This document shows, piece after piece, positions 1 through 11,413 of a stretch of 43,364 nt of DNA. The stretch is from Trametopsis cervina. Its lineage: Eukaryota; Basidiomycota; Agaricomycetes; Polyporales; Irpicaceae. Position numbers and translations under genes: made by a program. Under the pieces are notes generated by a model. The model saw nothing but the letters and a program-made list of their open reading frames with translations. It did no database searches and had not been told where the DNA came from. Each line of letters starts with the position of its first letter. Positions within the stretch are counted from its first letter, which is position 1. The DNA lies in the NCBI GenBank assembly GCA_022385755.1, contig MU278401.1, positions 1-43,364 of the forward strand. Reading direction: 5' to 3'.

Positions 1-564
1 GCAAGTCCCTGCTAATTTCTGCTAATGACTAGCACGGATTTGCTCGATTAGCATTAGGGTTTGCACAAATGTGCACCGCCCGTTTTCCCTGATGCACTGT
101 TCCGCCATACCTTCTCACAGTCAGTCCTTTGCTGCTAAGTCCTGACTTTCACAAACCTAGACACACCAGGATACTCGCTCCTCCGCGGGCCCAAGGACGT
201 CGTTGCACAAGTCGCGGCAATGCTTGCATTCGCGATTGGGCAGCTCTTCATTGGCGTATGTGACTTTGTGTGGCGGACAGCATCCGGCGGTGCAGACTTC
301 ACTTATTAAGGAGTCCATCCAGCGACGCTGGCTTCCTCCGCAGCCGCAACCTTGAGATTATAAGCTCATCCTGCCTAGCCTCTTGGACACCTACTCACCG
401 GTACATGTTAACCTCACATATCCGTCGTGAGACCCACGGGTGGACCTCTTGGTAAGGCGAGGGCGACCTAGGTTTGAACTCGCTGCGGGCAGTTCATGTA
501 TGGCATCTATTGGCTACGATGTCCATAAATGACTCTATCAGTCAGAAGGCTGGAAACTTCTTCC
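1..564. other. left-edge region without recognisable gene
   Basis: I see no open frame with coding character, no tRNA and no repeat in this stretch. The short frames present start at non-ATG codons and do not join across plausible splice sites. It lies upstream of the first copy of the duplicated segment, which begins at about 565. Confidence 0.5.
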
Positions 565-658
565 GCACATCGCGGTCGAAATGCAGAAGCGAGTGGCCAC
601 TACACTCACCACTGTATACCCAGCGAATCCGACAAGGACTGCGAGTATGCCGTTGCGA

Positions 659-665
659 TATAAAA
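659..665 (+). promoter_or_regulatory. TATA box of zinc-finger copy A
   Basis: TATAAAA lies 96 nt upstream of the ATG at 755. The same heptamer sits 98 nt before the start of copy B at 7855-7861, and both are followed by a pyrimidine-rich stretch. The conserved position supports a core promoter element. Confidence 0.6.
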
Positions 666-754
666 CGCCTAAGATGTTGCTTTTTCAGCAGCACCTTCTC
701 CTATCGCATCCCAGTTTTCCGTCTCAATTCTTCTCCCACACACACACTGTTCCG

Positions 755-1997
755 ATGGCAGCATCCTACGAGTGCACTCACCTTTGTTCCCCTCACCCAA
801 TCCATATGCCGTGCGCTGGCTTGGACTCTGACACGAGCCTTGACCATGATTACACCTCCTACATATCCTTGGGCTCCGATCTGCCCTCGACGCCTCTACC
901 CTCCGACTCACCGTCGTCAGTCCCAACCTGGACCTATGCAGCACCACTGGTCTAAAGACCTGATGGAATGGCTGAAGAGTTCAGTCCTGACTTACGTCAA
1001 GACGATCCGTGCCACGCTGTATGCAACACCGATAAACCCCATGTCGACGAGGCGTTCGCTAGCCCAACGTGAGTTTTCCTTCGCGAGGCCGTGAAGAACG
1101 TATATTCACATGGTTTCTGTGTATGACGACAGTATAGACGATCTGCGCACGGACATGTTATTCCCTGTCGCCAGTCGCGCAATGGATCCTATCGCACCTT
1201 ACATGCCTACTGAGGGCGGTGTTCCCGCCGATCTAGCGAATATCTTCTGCATCCCCACCCATGTCGGCAGTGGCACCTGGGCTATGAAGACTCCCACAGG
1301 CCCAAGTTCAGACAGGGACGCCGAGGGTGAAAATGGGGAGCGTGACGACAATCACAACGACAATGTCGAAGAGGTTCTCTCGCTATCGCATGTCGCTCCA
1401 CACCTGCCAAGGCCGGCCGATGCCACTCCCCCCTCATCCGCCAATAGGCCATATCCCCAGTCCGCGTCTGTGCAGTGGGCTCGACGCATCAGCTCGCCCC
1501 CGTCCTCGTCTTCTTCCTCGCGTGCCGCCGGTGCCTTCTGTGGCACTGTGAACAGCACCGCGTTCTTCGCCACGCCGAGACGCGCCATCCCGGGTGCAGG
1601 CAGGCCGAATTTTTATTCCGTCGACGCGAATGGATATCCTCGCTGCGAGACATGCTCCCGCACGTTCGTGAAGGCTCGTTACTCCGACTTCAAACGACAT
1701 GTTCTTTCGCACTACCCTGATGAAGCATCCAAGCTTAGAGGCCCTGTCGTTTGTTGCGGCGTCCCTGTTGCTCTGAGGAGCGAGTATAGTATCCCAGAAA
1801 ATGCTAGAGTGGGGTACTTCGACGGCCATGCGATGGTTGGCGGATGTTGGAAGAAATTTAGCCGGAAGGATGCGCTGGGCAGACACCTTAGGAACAAGAA
1901 TCGACGCTGTGTTGGAGATTTGAAGGGCAGCTGGCACTTGTTGAAGAAGGGCAAGAGCAGCCGGTGCTTGTCGAAGAAAGGCAAGGGCCGGGAGTAA
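755..1997 (+). pseudogene. C2H2 zinc-finger protein, copy A (nonsense-mutated)
   Basis: The exons are 755-1068 and 1133-1997; the intron 1069-1132 runs from GTGAGT to ACAG and is shared with copy B. The C-terminal part holds a C2H2 finger (CETC, then an H-x3-H in FKRHVLSH) and a second Cys/His unit in the GGCWKKFSRK region with RHL and a late Cys. A long Ser/Pro-rich acidic N-terminal half precedes them. Codon 67 of the spliced frame is TAA (953-955), where copy B has TAT, so full-length protein cannot be made from the first ATG. An ATG at 1110 lies inside the intron and would give a 295-residue product from unspliced RNA. The family looks like a lineage-specific nuclear DNA-binding protein; this is inference, and no target is known. 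It is probably a pseudogene, or an allele that starts at an internal ATG. Confidence 0.7.
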
Positions 1998-2735
1998 TTT
2001 GGGGAAAGTGCAAGGCCTGAAAGGCGTGTATATGTTTGAGTTTCTTGCTTTTGGTTTGCATGTAGATCCACTAGACTAGTACCACAGTTTCGGGGTATAT
2101 TTCGAGCAGGTGTATTTTATGGGACATACCTCCCTTTTGAGCACTGTAGCCGTGCTACAGTGCGTCCCCATCCTACAGGAGGAGTACGTCACGCCGCACC
2201 TAGTCAGGCGAGTAGCGTAGGCCAGCTTTTGACCTGATTTGATCCATCCTTCAGCGGGGCAGTGTGAGGGAGATGATGAGTCAGTACCCTCGCTGTCAAC
2301 GATACCCTCTGCATTTCACAGAACGGCCAGATCGCTAAGCATTCCTCAGGGGAATCTGAGTCTTGCACGGAATGTCGAAACCCGTTACACAGAAAAGCCT
2401 GAATCGCAGGATATGGCGGACTGAAGGACATAAAAAGCAACAATCCTGTTCACTTTCTGTTCTTGTTATCGTGAGAACATATACAGTAGGCGCTGATCAC
2501 TCGCGACATATCACCGCGCCTTCGTTCCGCCAGCCACTCCGCCAGCCTCGTCGGCTCGTCAGCCTGCAATTTGAAGAATAAATGTCGAACTCGTTTTGTT
2601 GAATCCTTAGGCCGCTTCTTCTCTCTCAACCACCACCGTCCTCACCTTCGATCCGTCTCCGTCTCTGTCCCTCTCAGCTAGCAACTCGAGCGTGCCCTTG
2701 TTCTTTGTTTTCGACAATCCACCCACCAGGTCATC

Positions 2736-4222
2736 ATGTCGACCATGATATACCTCTATTATTGACACTAGCTACTCTCGTCTCATCGACTGTTCATCGT
2801 CGTCATGGCGCGGTCAACATGTACTCGCGGTCGCCGATAGTCAGCCACCACCACCACCATATCTATCACGTATACCCAGTTATCTCAACGTGATTCCACC
2901 TTCTCGTTCGGACACCATTTCCCTCTCCGAAGCTTTAGCAAGTATCGCACCCAGCACCGACACTCCATCAAGCAGCCATTCCCTACATCGAAGCAACTTT
3001 CAGCATCCTCCCATCTCCCAACGGGTCGCCTCTTGGTACGTAACTCGAGGTTGGCCCCAGATGAACGGGAACGATGATTGAGCATCTCTGGACCTCCGAC
3101 CACGGATCAGGTCGTAGTCATCCGAAGAGTCTTTCATCCTCCTTAGAGGTTGTCTGCAAGTCTATTCTGTGTTTGGCGTTCGCTGCTTCTGGCGCATCAG
3201 TGAGTCTCGACAACACTTGCATCCATACCTCATCCTTGCCGCGGCTGACAATGGTTGCATAGCCGCTCTCTGCTTTACTCTGTTTCCGCTTCCGACTTGG
3301 ACCTGGATTCTCCGACGACATTCTGGAATCCCAATATCTCCGGTCGCCGCTCATGGATACTCTTCATTGCCTTCGTCTACTCGACGGTCTACTGTCAACA
3401 TGCACTCTTGGTTACTGTTCTTGCACCGTGGATCTTGAGCCTCGCGAACTCATACTCCGTACCTTTGTCCTCTTCACTCTGGACATCTGCCGACCTCATG
3501 CATCTTGCTGCCGACCCTCGACTACCTGAACGCAATAGCGGACATCCTTGCGACCGTAATATTTCTATCTGGGTTTTACCTACTGGATACTATCTTATGT
3601 CTGGCCTTTGTTCTGCGTCGACACGGATACCTTCAAGTGGTTTCAACTATCTTCTCCCTGCTCGTACATCGACCGTATTCTCAGTACGCTCGTCAACGAT
3701 ACTGGTTTATCATTGGTCTCGACAAATGCCCTTGCGGTTATACCCTCGTTCATGTGAGTGCTCTCTGGATTGTGTACCACGCCATTCTGACGTTTATCCG
3801 CAGTCTTGGATTGAGTCGACCTTCGTCAACATTCAACAACCTCACGCTCGTTTCGTAACCCTGACTCGGACACTCACGGAAGCCTTTGAAGCATGGGACG
3901 CTGGCCCGTCCTGTTGCAGACATGAAGACCATTGTTCATCCTCAGCCTCTTTTTTCTTTCTTTTCCTTTTTGGTTCTTAGGGATAATATGCAAGGGATTC
4001 GGAGAGAAGGAGGGGCGGCGGATGCGGTACAGCGGCATCGACATCAGAGAACTTCAAGGCTTTCGTGTGCACGGCTCCTGTGTCAACGAAGTGGGTGTCT
4101 TGGATTATCTGGTGTTCAATGTTTCTTGTATTTCGGCCATTCTCTTCGTCTCGACTTCACCTCCGATGGGATATCAAAATTCGACGCTTGAAGGAGGGAG
4201 GATGAGGAGTCGCGGTAGATGA
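2736..4222 (+). pseudogene. unrecognised spliced locus, copy A (frameshifted)
   Basis: I do not recognise this locus. It shares with copy B three introns with good signals: 3036-3146 (GTACGT to TTAG), 3200-3262 (GTGAGT to CATAG, with a CTGAC branch point) and 3754-3803 (GTGAGT to GCAG). The frame that is open in copy B (hydrophobic, with runs such as FIYSTVYCQHALL) is broken here by a missing T near 3563-3567, and the first ATG frame meets TGA about ten codons in. Conserved splice sites argue for a once-transcribed gene; shifting frames argue for decay. A non-coding transcript is an alternative. Confidence 0.4.
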
Positions 4223-4553
4223 ATATCGGGATCGAGCTGGGAGGCTGGTGCATTGTTCTTCGGATAGCAGTTCGGCACTGGTATTGGTTTGCTTAGAGTA
4301 CTTGTCTTCTCGACCCGTGGTTGTAGAGTCTGGAATCTCATCCTTGTTTGTTGGATCTGCAATTGCCTCGCTGAGTACTTGGGATTACCTACAGGTAATC
4401 GCTATCCCACTCGTGGAGAGGAACGTGTCCAATACAGTTCGCACGTACAAAAATGATCAACCAGTGAATGATACAGTACATACAACAAATGACCTGACAC
4501 GAAAAGCAAACGGAGTGGGGGTGTCGTCGAGGGAGCAAACTGAGGCCTATAAA

Positions 4554-5876
4554 TTAGTGCAAAACTGCAGGGTCAACCACCGACTCCGAGTTTGCATGCC
4601 CGCCGCTTACTACCAGTGGTGCTGACTTATGCCTAGACGATTCTCCATCCCGCAGCGTCCTCTTCCACTTCTCCATATTATCGGTTTCGTATCCATCCCT
4701 CCCCGCGCCCTTCGCATCGCCGAAGAAGTACGTAGAATTGCCCTCGCTCGACGCGATCGCTTTTAGCTGTTCAAGCCTCCTCAGTTCCAACAATGCCTGG
4801 AGAGCGGCCTTCTTGTCTGCGGGGGTCGGCTCCGAAGGATGAGCTAGAGATCGTGCGAGGACCTCTACCTGGTCTGCGAGGGCCTCTCCTTCGTTCTTTG
4901 CTGCAGCGAGGAATCCTTCTGATTCCAAGATCATTTTTTGTTTCTCTCCCGAGGCGGTGTTCAGTTGGGATTGGAATGCTGTAAGACGCTTAATTTAGGG
5001 ACATGCTACAGGACTGTCGCGGTACAACCCACCTGCTTCAGATTCAAGAATGACCCGCTGTTTGTGTCCCTCGGCTACGTTCACCATTGCCTTCGTGTCA
5101 AGTATCTTCTTTCGCCGCTCGCGCTCGGCTGCCATCTGGAGCTCCAGCTGCTTTTCGACGTCTCGGTTGGACGGCTGGAATTTCTGGATCTCGAATCGTG
5201 TACACCGTACGCCCCATTTCTGTCGCAGCCACAATCAGGGTCCATTCAAAGGTCCGATAACGAGAAAGTATGGCTACCTCTATCGTCTCTCCGATGACAT
5301 CGTGCAGCTTCAAGTTGATAGCGTTTCGGTCTGCAATGACTTCGTCGTACTATCGCGACATGGGTGGAATGCATATCAAAAAATCGCGACGGGCACTGTC
5401 CCACGTACGTTGAACCGACCAATGACGGACCGCATTGCAGATGTTCCGATGAATGCGACGTTCTGCGCATAGTCCTCCACAGAGAAACACGCATGATACG
5501 AGTTATTGACTTTGTAGAATAGCGACCCGGAGATGGTGACGGGGACGTTGTCTGATGTGAAGCCAGAAAGCTCGCTGATGTTAACCTGTATAGGGTGAGT
5601 GGTGAGTACACACAAACTTGCACGCTCGAGTGCGAGGATACCACGCACCGAACGTTCTCGCATATCTACTTGCTGTATTGAGTGATATAACGGAATGTTA
5701 AGCCTCAGCCCTGGCTCTAGCTTAGTCGGTGATTGCCCCATACTGAGACGCCATCCTTCAAAGCCTTGCTGGATGACGGTGAAGATGCTTCGGGTGGCGA
5801 CTGGGGCGACACGCGAGCGTGCTATTGATGCAGCAGCCAGACGGCTAGCTGGACGGGGAGCGGAACGCGCGAGCAT
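4554..5876 (-). CDS. mitochondrial stomatin-like protein 2 (SPFH family)
   Basis: There are five exons (minus strand): 5876-5649, 5585-5409, 5349-5278, 5219-5033 and 4978-4554, giving 362 aa with all phases consistent. The protein starts with an Arg/Ser/Ala-rich, acid-free presequence (MLARSAPRPASRL) typical of mitochondrial import. The SPFH/band-7 core follows, with GLRLNIPLYHSIQQVDMRE, the VQVNISEL-type region (here VNISEL), DNVPVTISG and the MRSVIGRF segment. A charged coiled coil comes next (MAAERERRKK) and then the MILESEGFLAAAKNEGEA repeat region. SLP2 proteins form ring-like scaffolds in the inner mitochondrial membrane, bind cardiolipin-rich domains and stabilise prohibitins and proteases. 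The C-terminal tail of about 80 residues is divergent. The candidate gene at 5991 is divergent from it across 114 bp, so a shared promoter is possible. Confidence 0.93.
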
Positions 5877-5990
5877 CTCTTGCGAGTGTTATTATGTATA
5901 TGAGGGGGGTAAGCTCTCTGAAAGCGACATGCAGAGCTTGGGAAGAACATTTTGTAGAGTTCCGCTAAAAGAGACCGACAGCGGCATGAC

Positions 5991-7050
5991 ATGACGCGTC
6001 CGCAGGGCACGCTGGTGGCACTAGAGGGGATGCCTGCTGTAAATTCACCGGGTTTGCCGTATGGTACGTAGCCTGTAGCGTGGATTTGCCGAACAGCGGA
6101 CACCTGCTGTTCAAGATGAGACACTGCGGACTTGGATTTCTGGGACTCCGGGCGTGATGGTGACTGCCACAGCGTGTGGCGTCGGATTAGAACAGGTTCC
6201 GTGAACACTTCATAGATGAAAGAGCTTGTCGCATAAGACAAACGCGCATGTACCCAACTGTTACCCGGATGTTGGAAGTGTATGGGCAGCGCGGTCGCAT
6301 GACGAGTAAGAGCTGAGATACGTGACGCGTAGCGGGATACTTTGCGTGATGCGCCTTTCCTAAAAAAGCAAAAGAGCGCCAGTTTCGACTCGTCCATTTC
6401 TTCACGACAAAGATACAATTCTACTGTGCTAACTTGAATGGTCGCGCGATAGCAGGACGACACTCGTAGCCGCAGTCGGAGGTACGTTTTTGATTTTATT
6501 CCTGTCACATCCACAAGTGTACGACAGTCTCCGGCCTCACGCGGCCTTCAAACCACCTGATGCGAATACAGTACCGTATGCAGTATCGACGAAAGGTGGC
6601 TTGCATGTCTCGGAACTTGCTATGAAAATTGCCGATGCTTGCATTCGTTCAGCAGAACTAACATCCCTGCTGGATCCACTGAGCTACGCACACTACAGTT
6701 CTTATCGCTCTCTCCATGGCCGCCGCAAGCTCTGCCCCTCTTGCTGGGATATCAACTGCAACAAGCTGGTTTGGCTTTCTGGGCCCTCGTACGGCCCTGA
6801 GAGCATAGTCGTATCCTCTCCGATCTTTCTGCCACAAAGTCATATTACACGGATCACCAATAATTTCCTGCTCTTGAAGACCAAAGAGGAACTATAGGCG
6901 CGTCTGGATGGCTGGGTATACTGGGAAGAATATGGTGACCGGTTGGGGGCAGGAGTGGTCGAAATCCAGCGAGAAACTGTAGATGTACTTGTGGCGCATC
7001 ATTCAGAAGAGCAGCGGACGACCTGGCACGCTGCGGCCTCGGCCACTTGA
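5991..7050 (+). pseudogene. unrecognised plus-strand gene, middle unresolved, possible nonsense codon
   Basis: The first two exons are convincing: 5991-6038 (ATG, ending MPA) and 6097-6195 (RTPAVQDETLRTW through GVGLEQ), joined in phase 0 across a 58-nt intron. A long open stretch at about 6525-6894 reads well (TKGGLHVSELAMKIADAC). The last block, 6898-7050, is strongly coding-like and charged (WVYWEEYGDRLGAG) and ends at TGA. Between these two, TAG at 6895-6897 sits in the same frame, so either it belongs to an intron acceptor (CTATAG) or the gene is broken. The exons between 6196 and 6525 could not be chained with confidence. I do not recognise the family. Confidence 0.4.
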
Positions 7051-7109
7051 TGTATGTCATGCTGAAGTGCGACAAAGCCCTCATACACCGTGGTGGTCCT
7101 CGACAATGG

Positions 7110-7652
7110 TCACGACCAATGAGGATGGACGAGATCTGCGGCTTCTGACTGCGTTATAGTGGCCTGACTGTGCATGATGTATAGCGATCCTATACTTGCT
7201 GACACTATCACGAAGTGTGCTGGAGGAGGGGTGTCAGTGTTCATCTCTGTGTTGCATGTTCGGCCTTTCTTCATACCTGTATTTAGTCTCGATTCTCCAC
7301 AGCAAAGCGCGCAAATGAAATCGTACTCACAGGGAATAGTCCTGCCCTTCATCGAGTGACGCAGAACAGATATTTCCTGCCAGTTTCGTGACCGCCGAGT
7401 GGCACTCAGTTATGAGCCGTGCATGGTGGTCCTATGCGTGAGCCCCATCAGCCACAAAACGTGGAGGGCTGCGTAGCTTGTTCTCGAATACCCATCTGAT
7501 ACAGCTCGTGTGTCAGGGGTGCGTGTGCAGGATAGGTATGGCCCGGGTCTGTTACAATGAGCGCGGTGCAATGACGGAGCCACGCAGTGATGGTAGCGTA
7601 CCTCAGAAAGCGCTCTTTGGACGGGCGTGCCACACACCGCTGTTCATAATTG
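7110..7652 (-). other. candidate minus-strand exons, unresolved
   Basis: There are several splice-like signals on the minus strand, for example a GTACGC to TAACAG pair near 7598-7552 and GTGAGT to TACAG near 7334-7282. Joining around the second gives a charged C-terminus (EERPNMQHRDEH) before TGA. More than one frame can be carried through, and I could not build one uninterrupted model from an ATG. It may be a decayed gene or chance; no family was recognised. Confidence 0.25.
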
Positions 7653-7854
7653 CACCGTGGGAATATTATCCCTTGCTATTACCACTCTCCCACGCTCCAC
7701 GCCTCCCTGGAACCCCTTCAGCTCAGCACAATTACCCGATATGGTAACTTTCGCGATCATGTTCGAGGAACGAGTTGCCACCACAAGCTTTGTTCACCAC
7801 TGCATGCCAGGAAGACCTGACAAGGACCGCGAATATCTCCCTGTGTTGCAGGCG

Positions 7855-7861
7855 TATAAAA
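7855..7861 (+). promoter_or_regulatory. TATA box of zinc-finger copy B
   Basis: TATAAAA lies 98 nt before the ATG at 7953 and matches the element at 659-665 in the duplicate in sequence and position. Confidence 0.6.
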
Positions 7862-7952
7862 TGGGTACCAAGATGTTGCTCTTTCAGCAGCACCCCCTCC
7901 CATCGCATCCCAGCTTCCCTCGTCCAATTCCTCTCCCATACACACTATTCCA

Positions 7953-9184
7953 ATGGCTGCACTCTCCAACACTACACACCTCCGCTACCCTCACTCCGAC
8001 CCCATGCTGTGTGCTGGCTTGGGCTCTGACACGAGCCTTGACCATGATCACACCTCATACGCGTCCTTGAGCTCCGACTGGCTTTCGTCGCCTCTACCCT
8101 CCGAGTGCTCGTCTTCACTCTCGACCTTGACCCATGCTTCATCGCTGGGCTATGGAATTGATGAGATCACTCAAGAGTTCGGGTCTACGTTCACTATACA
8201 GAACGATGATCCGTACCACAGTGCATGGAACGCCGACAAACACCACGTCGACGACGTATTCACTGATCCAGTGTGAGCTCTTCTTCGTGAGACTGGATAC
8301 GAACGTGTACTCACAAGACTTCTGTTTATGACAGCTCTATCGAGGATCTGTGCATGGACATGTTACTCCCTGTCCCAGGTCCCGCGATCGACCCTATCGA
8401 GTCTCGCTTATCCGTCAGGCAGCCCGTGGTCCCCGCGGCTCTACCTCCGAATGTCTTCGACTTGCGTACCCATGTCGGAAGCACCACTGAGGCAAGGAAT
8501 TCCCGCGCTGGTCCGGATTCAGACGAGGACGCCGAGGGCGAGACTGACGATGATCAGAACGACGATGACGGCGAATACATTCCGCCGTCCTCACCTGTCG
8601 TATCAAAGCGCTCGCCGAGGTCCACCAAAGCCACACCCCCCTCGTCCGCGAGCAGGCGAATGGCCCCATATTCTCCACCTGGGTCAGCCCAGCGAGATCG
8701 ACGCGTCAATTCGCCCCCTTCGTCATCTTCTTCCTCGCGCGCTGCCCGTAGCTCCCGTGGCACCGCAGGCAGCACCGCGCTCATTACCACGACGAGACGC
8801 GCCATCGCCGGTACTGGCAGGCCCAACTTTAACTCCGTCGATGCGAATGGATATCCTCGTTGCGAGACGTGTAGTCGCACGTTCGTAAAGGCTCGTAATC
8901 CCGACTTCAGGCGACATGTTCTTTCGCACTACCCTGACGAAGCATTCAAGCTCGGAGGCCCTGTCGTTTGTTGCGGTGTCCCTGTTGCCCTGAGGAGCAC
9001 GTATGGTGTCCCCGAGGGCGCTGAAGTGAAGTACTTTGATGGCGAAGCGATGGTGGGTGGATGTGGGAAGGAGTTTAGTCGCAAGGATGCGCTGGGCAGG
9101 CATCTTGAGAACAAGAATGTCGGCTGCGTTGGGGACTTGAAGGGAAGCTGGCACTTGTTGAAGAAGGCCGAGGGCCGCGAGTGA
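7953..9184 (+). CDS. C2H2-type zinc-finger protein, intact copy B
   Basis: The exons are 7953-8272 and 8335-9184; the intron 8273-8334 runs from GTGAGC to GACAG and has a phase-2 junction. The product is 389 aa. Residues 1 to about 270 are low-complexity, Ser/Pro/Asp-rich with an acidic patch (DSDEDAEGETDDDQNDDD), which could be an activation domain. The C-terminal 120 residues carry a C2H2 finger (CETC and RHVLSH) and a second Cys/His unit (CGKEFSRKDALGRHL followed by a late Cys), then a basic end (WHLLKKAEGRE). The closest relative in the window is the broken copy at 755-1997. A nuclear DNA-binding role is inferred from the fingers only; no named orthologue is recognised. Confidence 0.75.
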
Positions 9185-10285
9185 TTTGAGGATGGTACGA
9201 AGCCTAAAGAGCATGCATGAGTTTGTTTGAATTTGTTCCGTTTAGCTTGTAAATATTCACTGTACCATACTTTCGAAGCGTATTTTGAGCACTTCATTTT
9301 AATTGGGCATACCCTCGGGCGTTGTAGCCGTGCTTCAGCGCGTCCCCAGCCTACATGAGAAGTATACCGCGCTTCACCTAGTCAGGTGGGCAGCATAGGC
9401 TGACCTTCAACCCAATTTAATCCATCGTGCGATAGGTATTCTTTATCTCTATCGTCGACAATATCAGCTGGCCTCGGCGATGCTGGCTCAAATATAAACA
9501 GTATGAGGGGGCACGATGAACCAGTACATTTGCTTTGGCAGCTGCATTCGACGGGAAAACTTGGGATATGGCGAGGTTCGAGGCCCAAGTGTGACCCAGG
9601 TGTGTCGGAACGAGCGACGTACAAGTTCGCTCGGCATTATGTCCGGGTTGCCGGCCTTGAATGGCTATCTAGCTCGCATGGCCTGTAGACTCATCAAGCA
9701 GCCAGCTAAGTATAGCGGCTACAGCAGACTAAACTGATGAGAGGCTGACACCTGGCGACTGCAAACGAACTCTTACCGTATGTGCTTTCAGAAACGTAAA
9801 ACATGAGTATGACTCATCCAACTCACCTCAATATGGACTCCAGCAACACCTTTTGCGTCTCTCAAGACGGCAATATCGCCTAACGGACTTCGTCCGATTG
9901 TCGAAACTGGTCACACAGAAGTTTGCATATCTCGACATGGCGGACGGAAGAGGGCACAAATTGAGTCCTCCGTAAAAGCGGAGCTCGGAGCGCTCGCAAG
10001 GAACACAGTAGACGCTGAGATCATCTCCTACAGCCATCTTCGTTCCGCCAGCCACTCCTACAACCATACCTTGGTTCTGTCAGCCACTCCGCCAGCCTCG
10101 TCGGCTCGTCAGCCTGCAATCTGAAGAATAAATATCGAGCCCCTTCTCTCGAACCCTCAGGCTGCCCCTTCTTTCTCAACTACCACCGTCCTCACCTTCG
10201 ATCCGCCTCCGCCTCTGTCCCTCTCAGCTAGCAACTCGAGCGTGCTCTTGTTCTTTGTTTTCGACAATCCACCCACCAGGTCATC

Positions 10286-11413
10286 ATGTCGACCATTATA
10301 TACCTCTATCATCGACACCAGCTACTCTCGTCTCATCGACTGTTCATCGTCGTCATGGCGCGGTCAACATGTACCCGCGGTCGTCGATAGTCAGCCACCA
10401 CTACCATATCTATAAAGTACACCCAGTTATCTCAACGTGATTCCACCTTCTCGTTCGGACACCACCACTTCCCTCTCCGAAGCCCTAACAAGTATTGCAC
10501 TCAGCACCGACGCTCTATCAAGCAGCCATTCCTTGCATCGAAGCAACTTTCAGCATCCTCCCATCTCCCAACGGGTCACCTCTTGGTACGTAACTCGAGG
10601 TTGGCCCCAGATGAACGGGAACGATGATCGAGCATCTCCGGACCTCCGACCACGGATCAGGTCGTAGTCATCCGAAGAGTCTTTCATCCTCCTTAGAGGT
10701 TGTCTGCAAGTCTATTCTGTGTTTGGCGTTCGCTGCTTCTGGCGTATCAGTGAGTCTCAGCAGCTTGCGTCCAATCCTCATCTTTACTGCGGCTGACAAT
10801 GACTGCACAGCCGCTCTTTGCTTTACTCTGTTTCCGCTTCAGACTTGGATTTGGATTCTCCGACGACATTCTGGAATCCCAATATCTCTGGCCGCCGCTC
10901 ATGGATACTCTTCTTTGCCTTCATCTACTCGACGGTCTACTGTCAACATGCACTCTTGGTCACTGTTCTCGCACTGTGGATCTTGAGCCTCGCGAACTCA
11001 TGTTCTGCACCCTTGTCCTCTTCACTCTGGACATTTGCCGACCTTATGCACGCTGCTGCCGACCCTCGACTACCTGAACGCAACTGGGGACATCCTTGCG
11101 ACTGGAATATTTCTTATCTGGGCTTTACCTACTGGATGCCATCTTTCGTCTGGTGCTCGTTCTGCGCCGACATGGATACCTTCAAGTGGTCTCAACTATC
11201 TTCTCCCCGCTCGTACATCGACTGTATCTTAAGTACGCTCGTCAACGATACTGGTTTATCATTGTACTCGACAAATGCCCTGGCGATTATACCCTCGTTC
11301 ATGTAAGTACTCTCTAGATCGAGCACTACATCATCCTGACGTTTATCCTCAGTTTTGGATTTGGTCAATCTTCGTTAACATTCAACAATCTCACGCTCGC
11401 TTCGCAACCCTAA
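10286..11413 (+). CDS. unrecognised spliced locus, copy B (possible membrane protein)
   Basis: A tentative chain runs from the ATG at 10286 through a weak GTCGTC to ATAG intron near 10344-10390. It continues through the introns 10586-10696, 10750-10810 and 11303-11352, which are conserved in copy A, and stops at 11411-11413. In this frame the middle exon (10811-11302) is open and contains a hydrophobic run (ILFFAFIYSTVYCQHALL) and an aromatic patch (YLGFTYWMPSFVWC). Other frames of the same exon are also long and hydrophobic, so the frame choice is uncertain, and the first intron has a non-consensus donor. It is either a rapidly evolving membrane protein or a decaying gene. The transcribed region may extend to about 11760, where similarity with copy A continues. 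Confidence 0.3.

Larger units (their letters stand above)
565..4370 (+). repeat. segmental duplication, copy A
   Basis: This stretch matches about 7745-11900 in the same order and orientation: TATA box, zinc-finger gene, spacer, second spliced locus and 3' flank. By eye most blocks differ at roughly one base in five to ten, with small indels. Copy B carries several hundred extra bases in the spacer between its two genes (about 9425-10085 against about 2253-2540 here). The last clear match is the stretch around 4270-4350, which pairs with about 11810-11895. Copy A is the more decayed member: its zinc-finger gene has a nonsense codon and its second locus has a 1-nt deletion relative to copy B. 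Identity was not computed. Confidence 0.85.

Noticed and set aside
474..1094. Plus-strand 206-residue frame over zinc-finger exon 1
   Set aside because: It starts at a non-ATG codon, is not conserved in copy B, and is out of frame with the exon that joins the finger domain.
5822..6514. Minus-strand 230-residue open frame upstream of SLP2
   Set aside because: It overlaps the SLP2 start in another frame, has no domain, and the plus strand shows better splice-supported exons.
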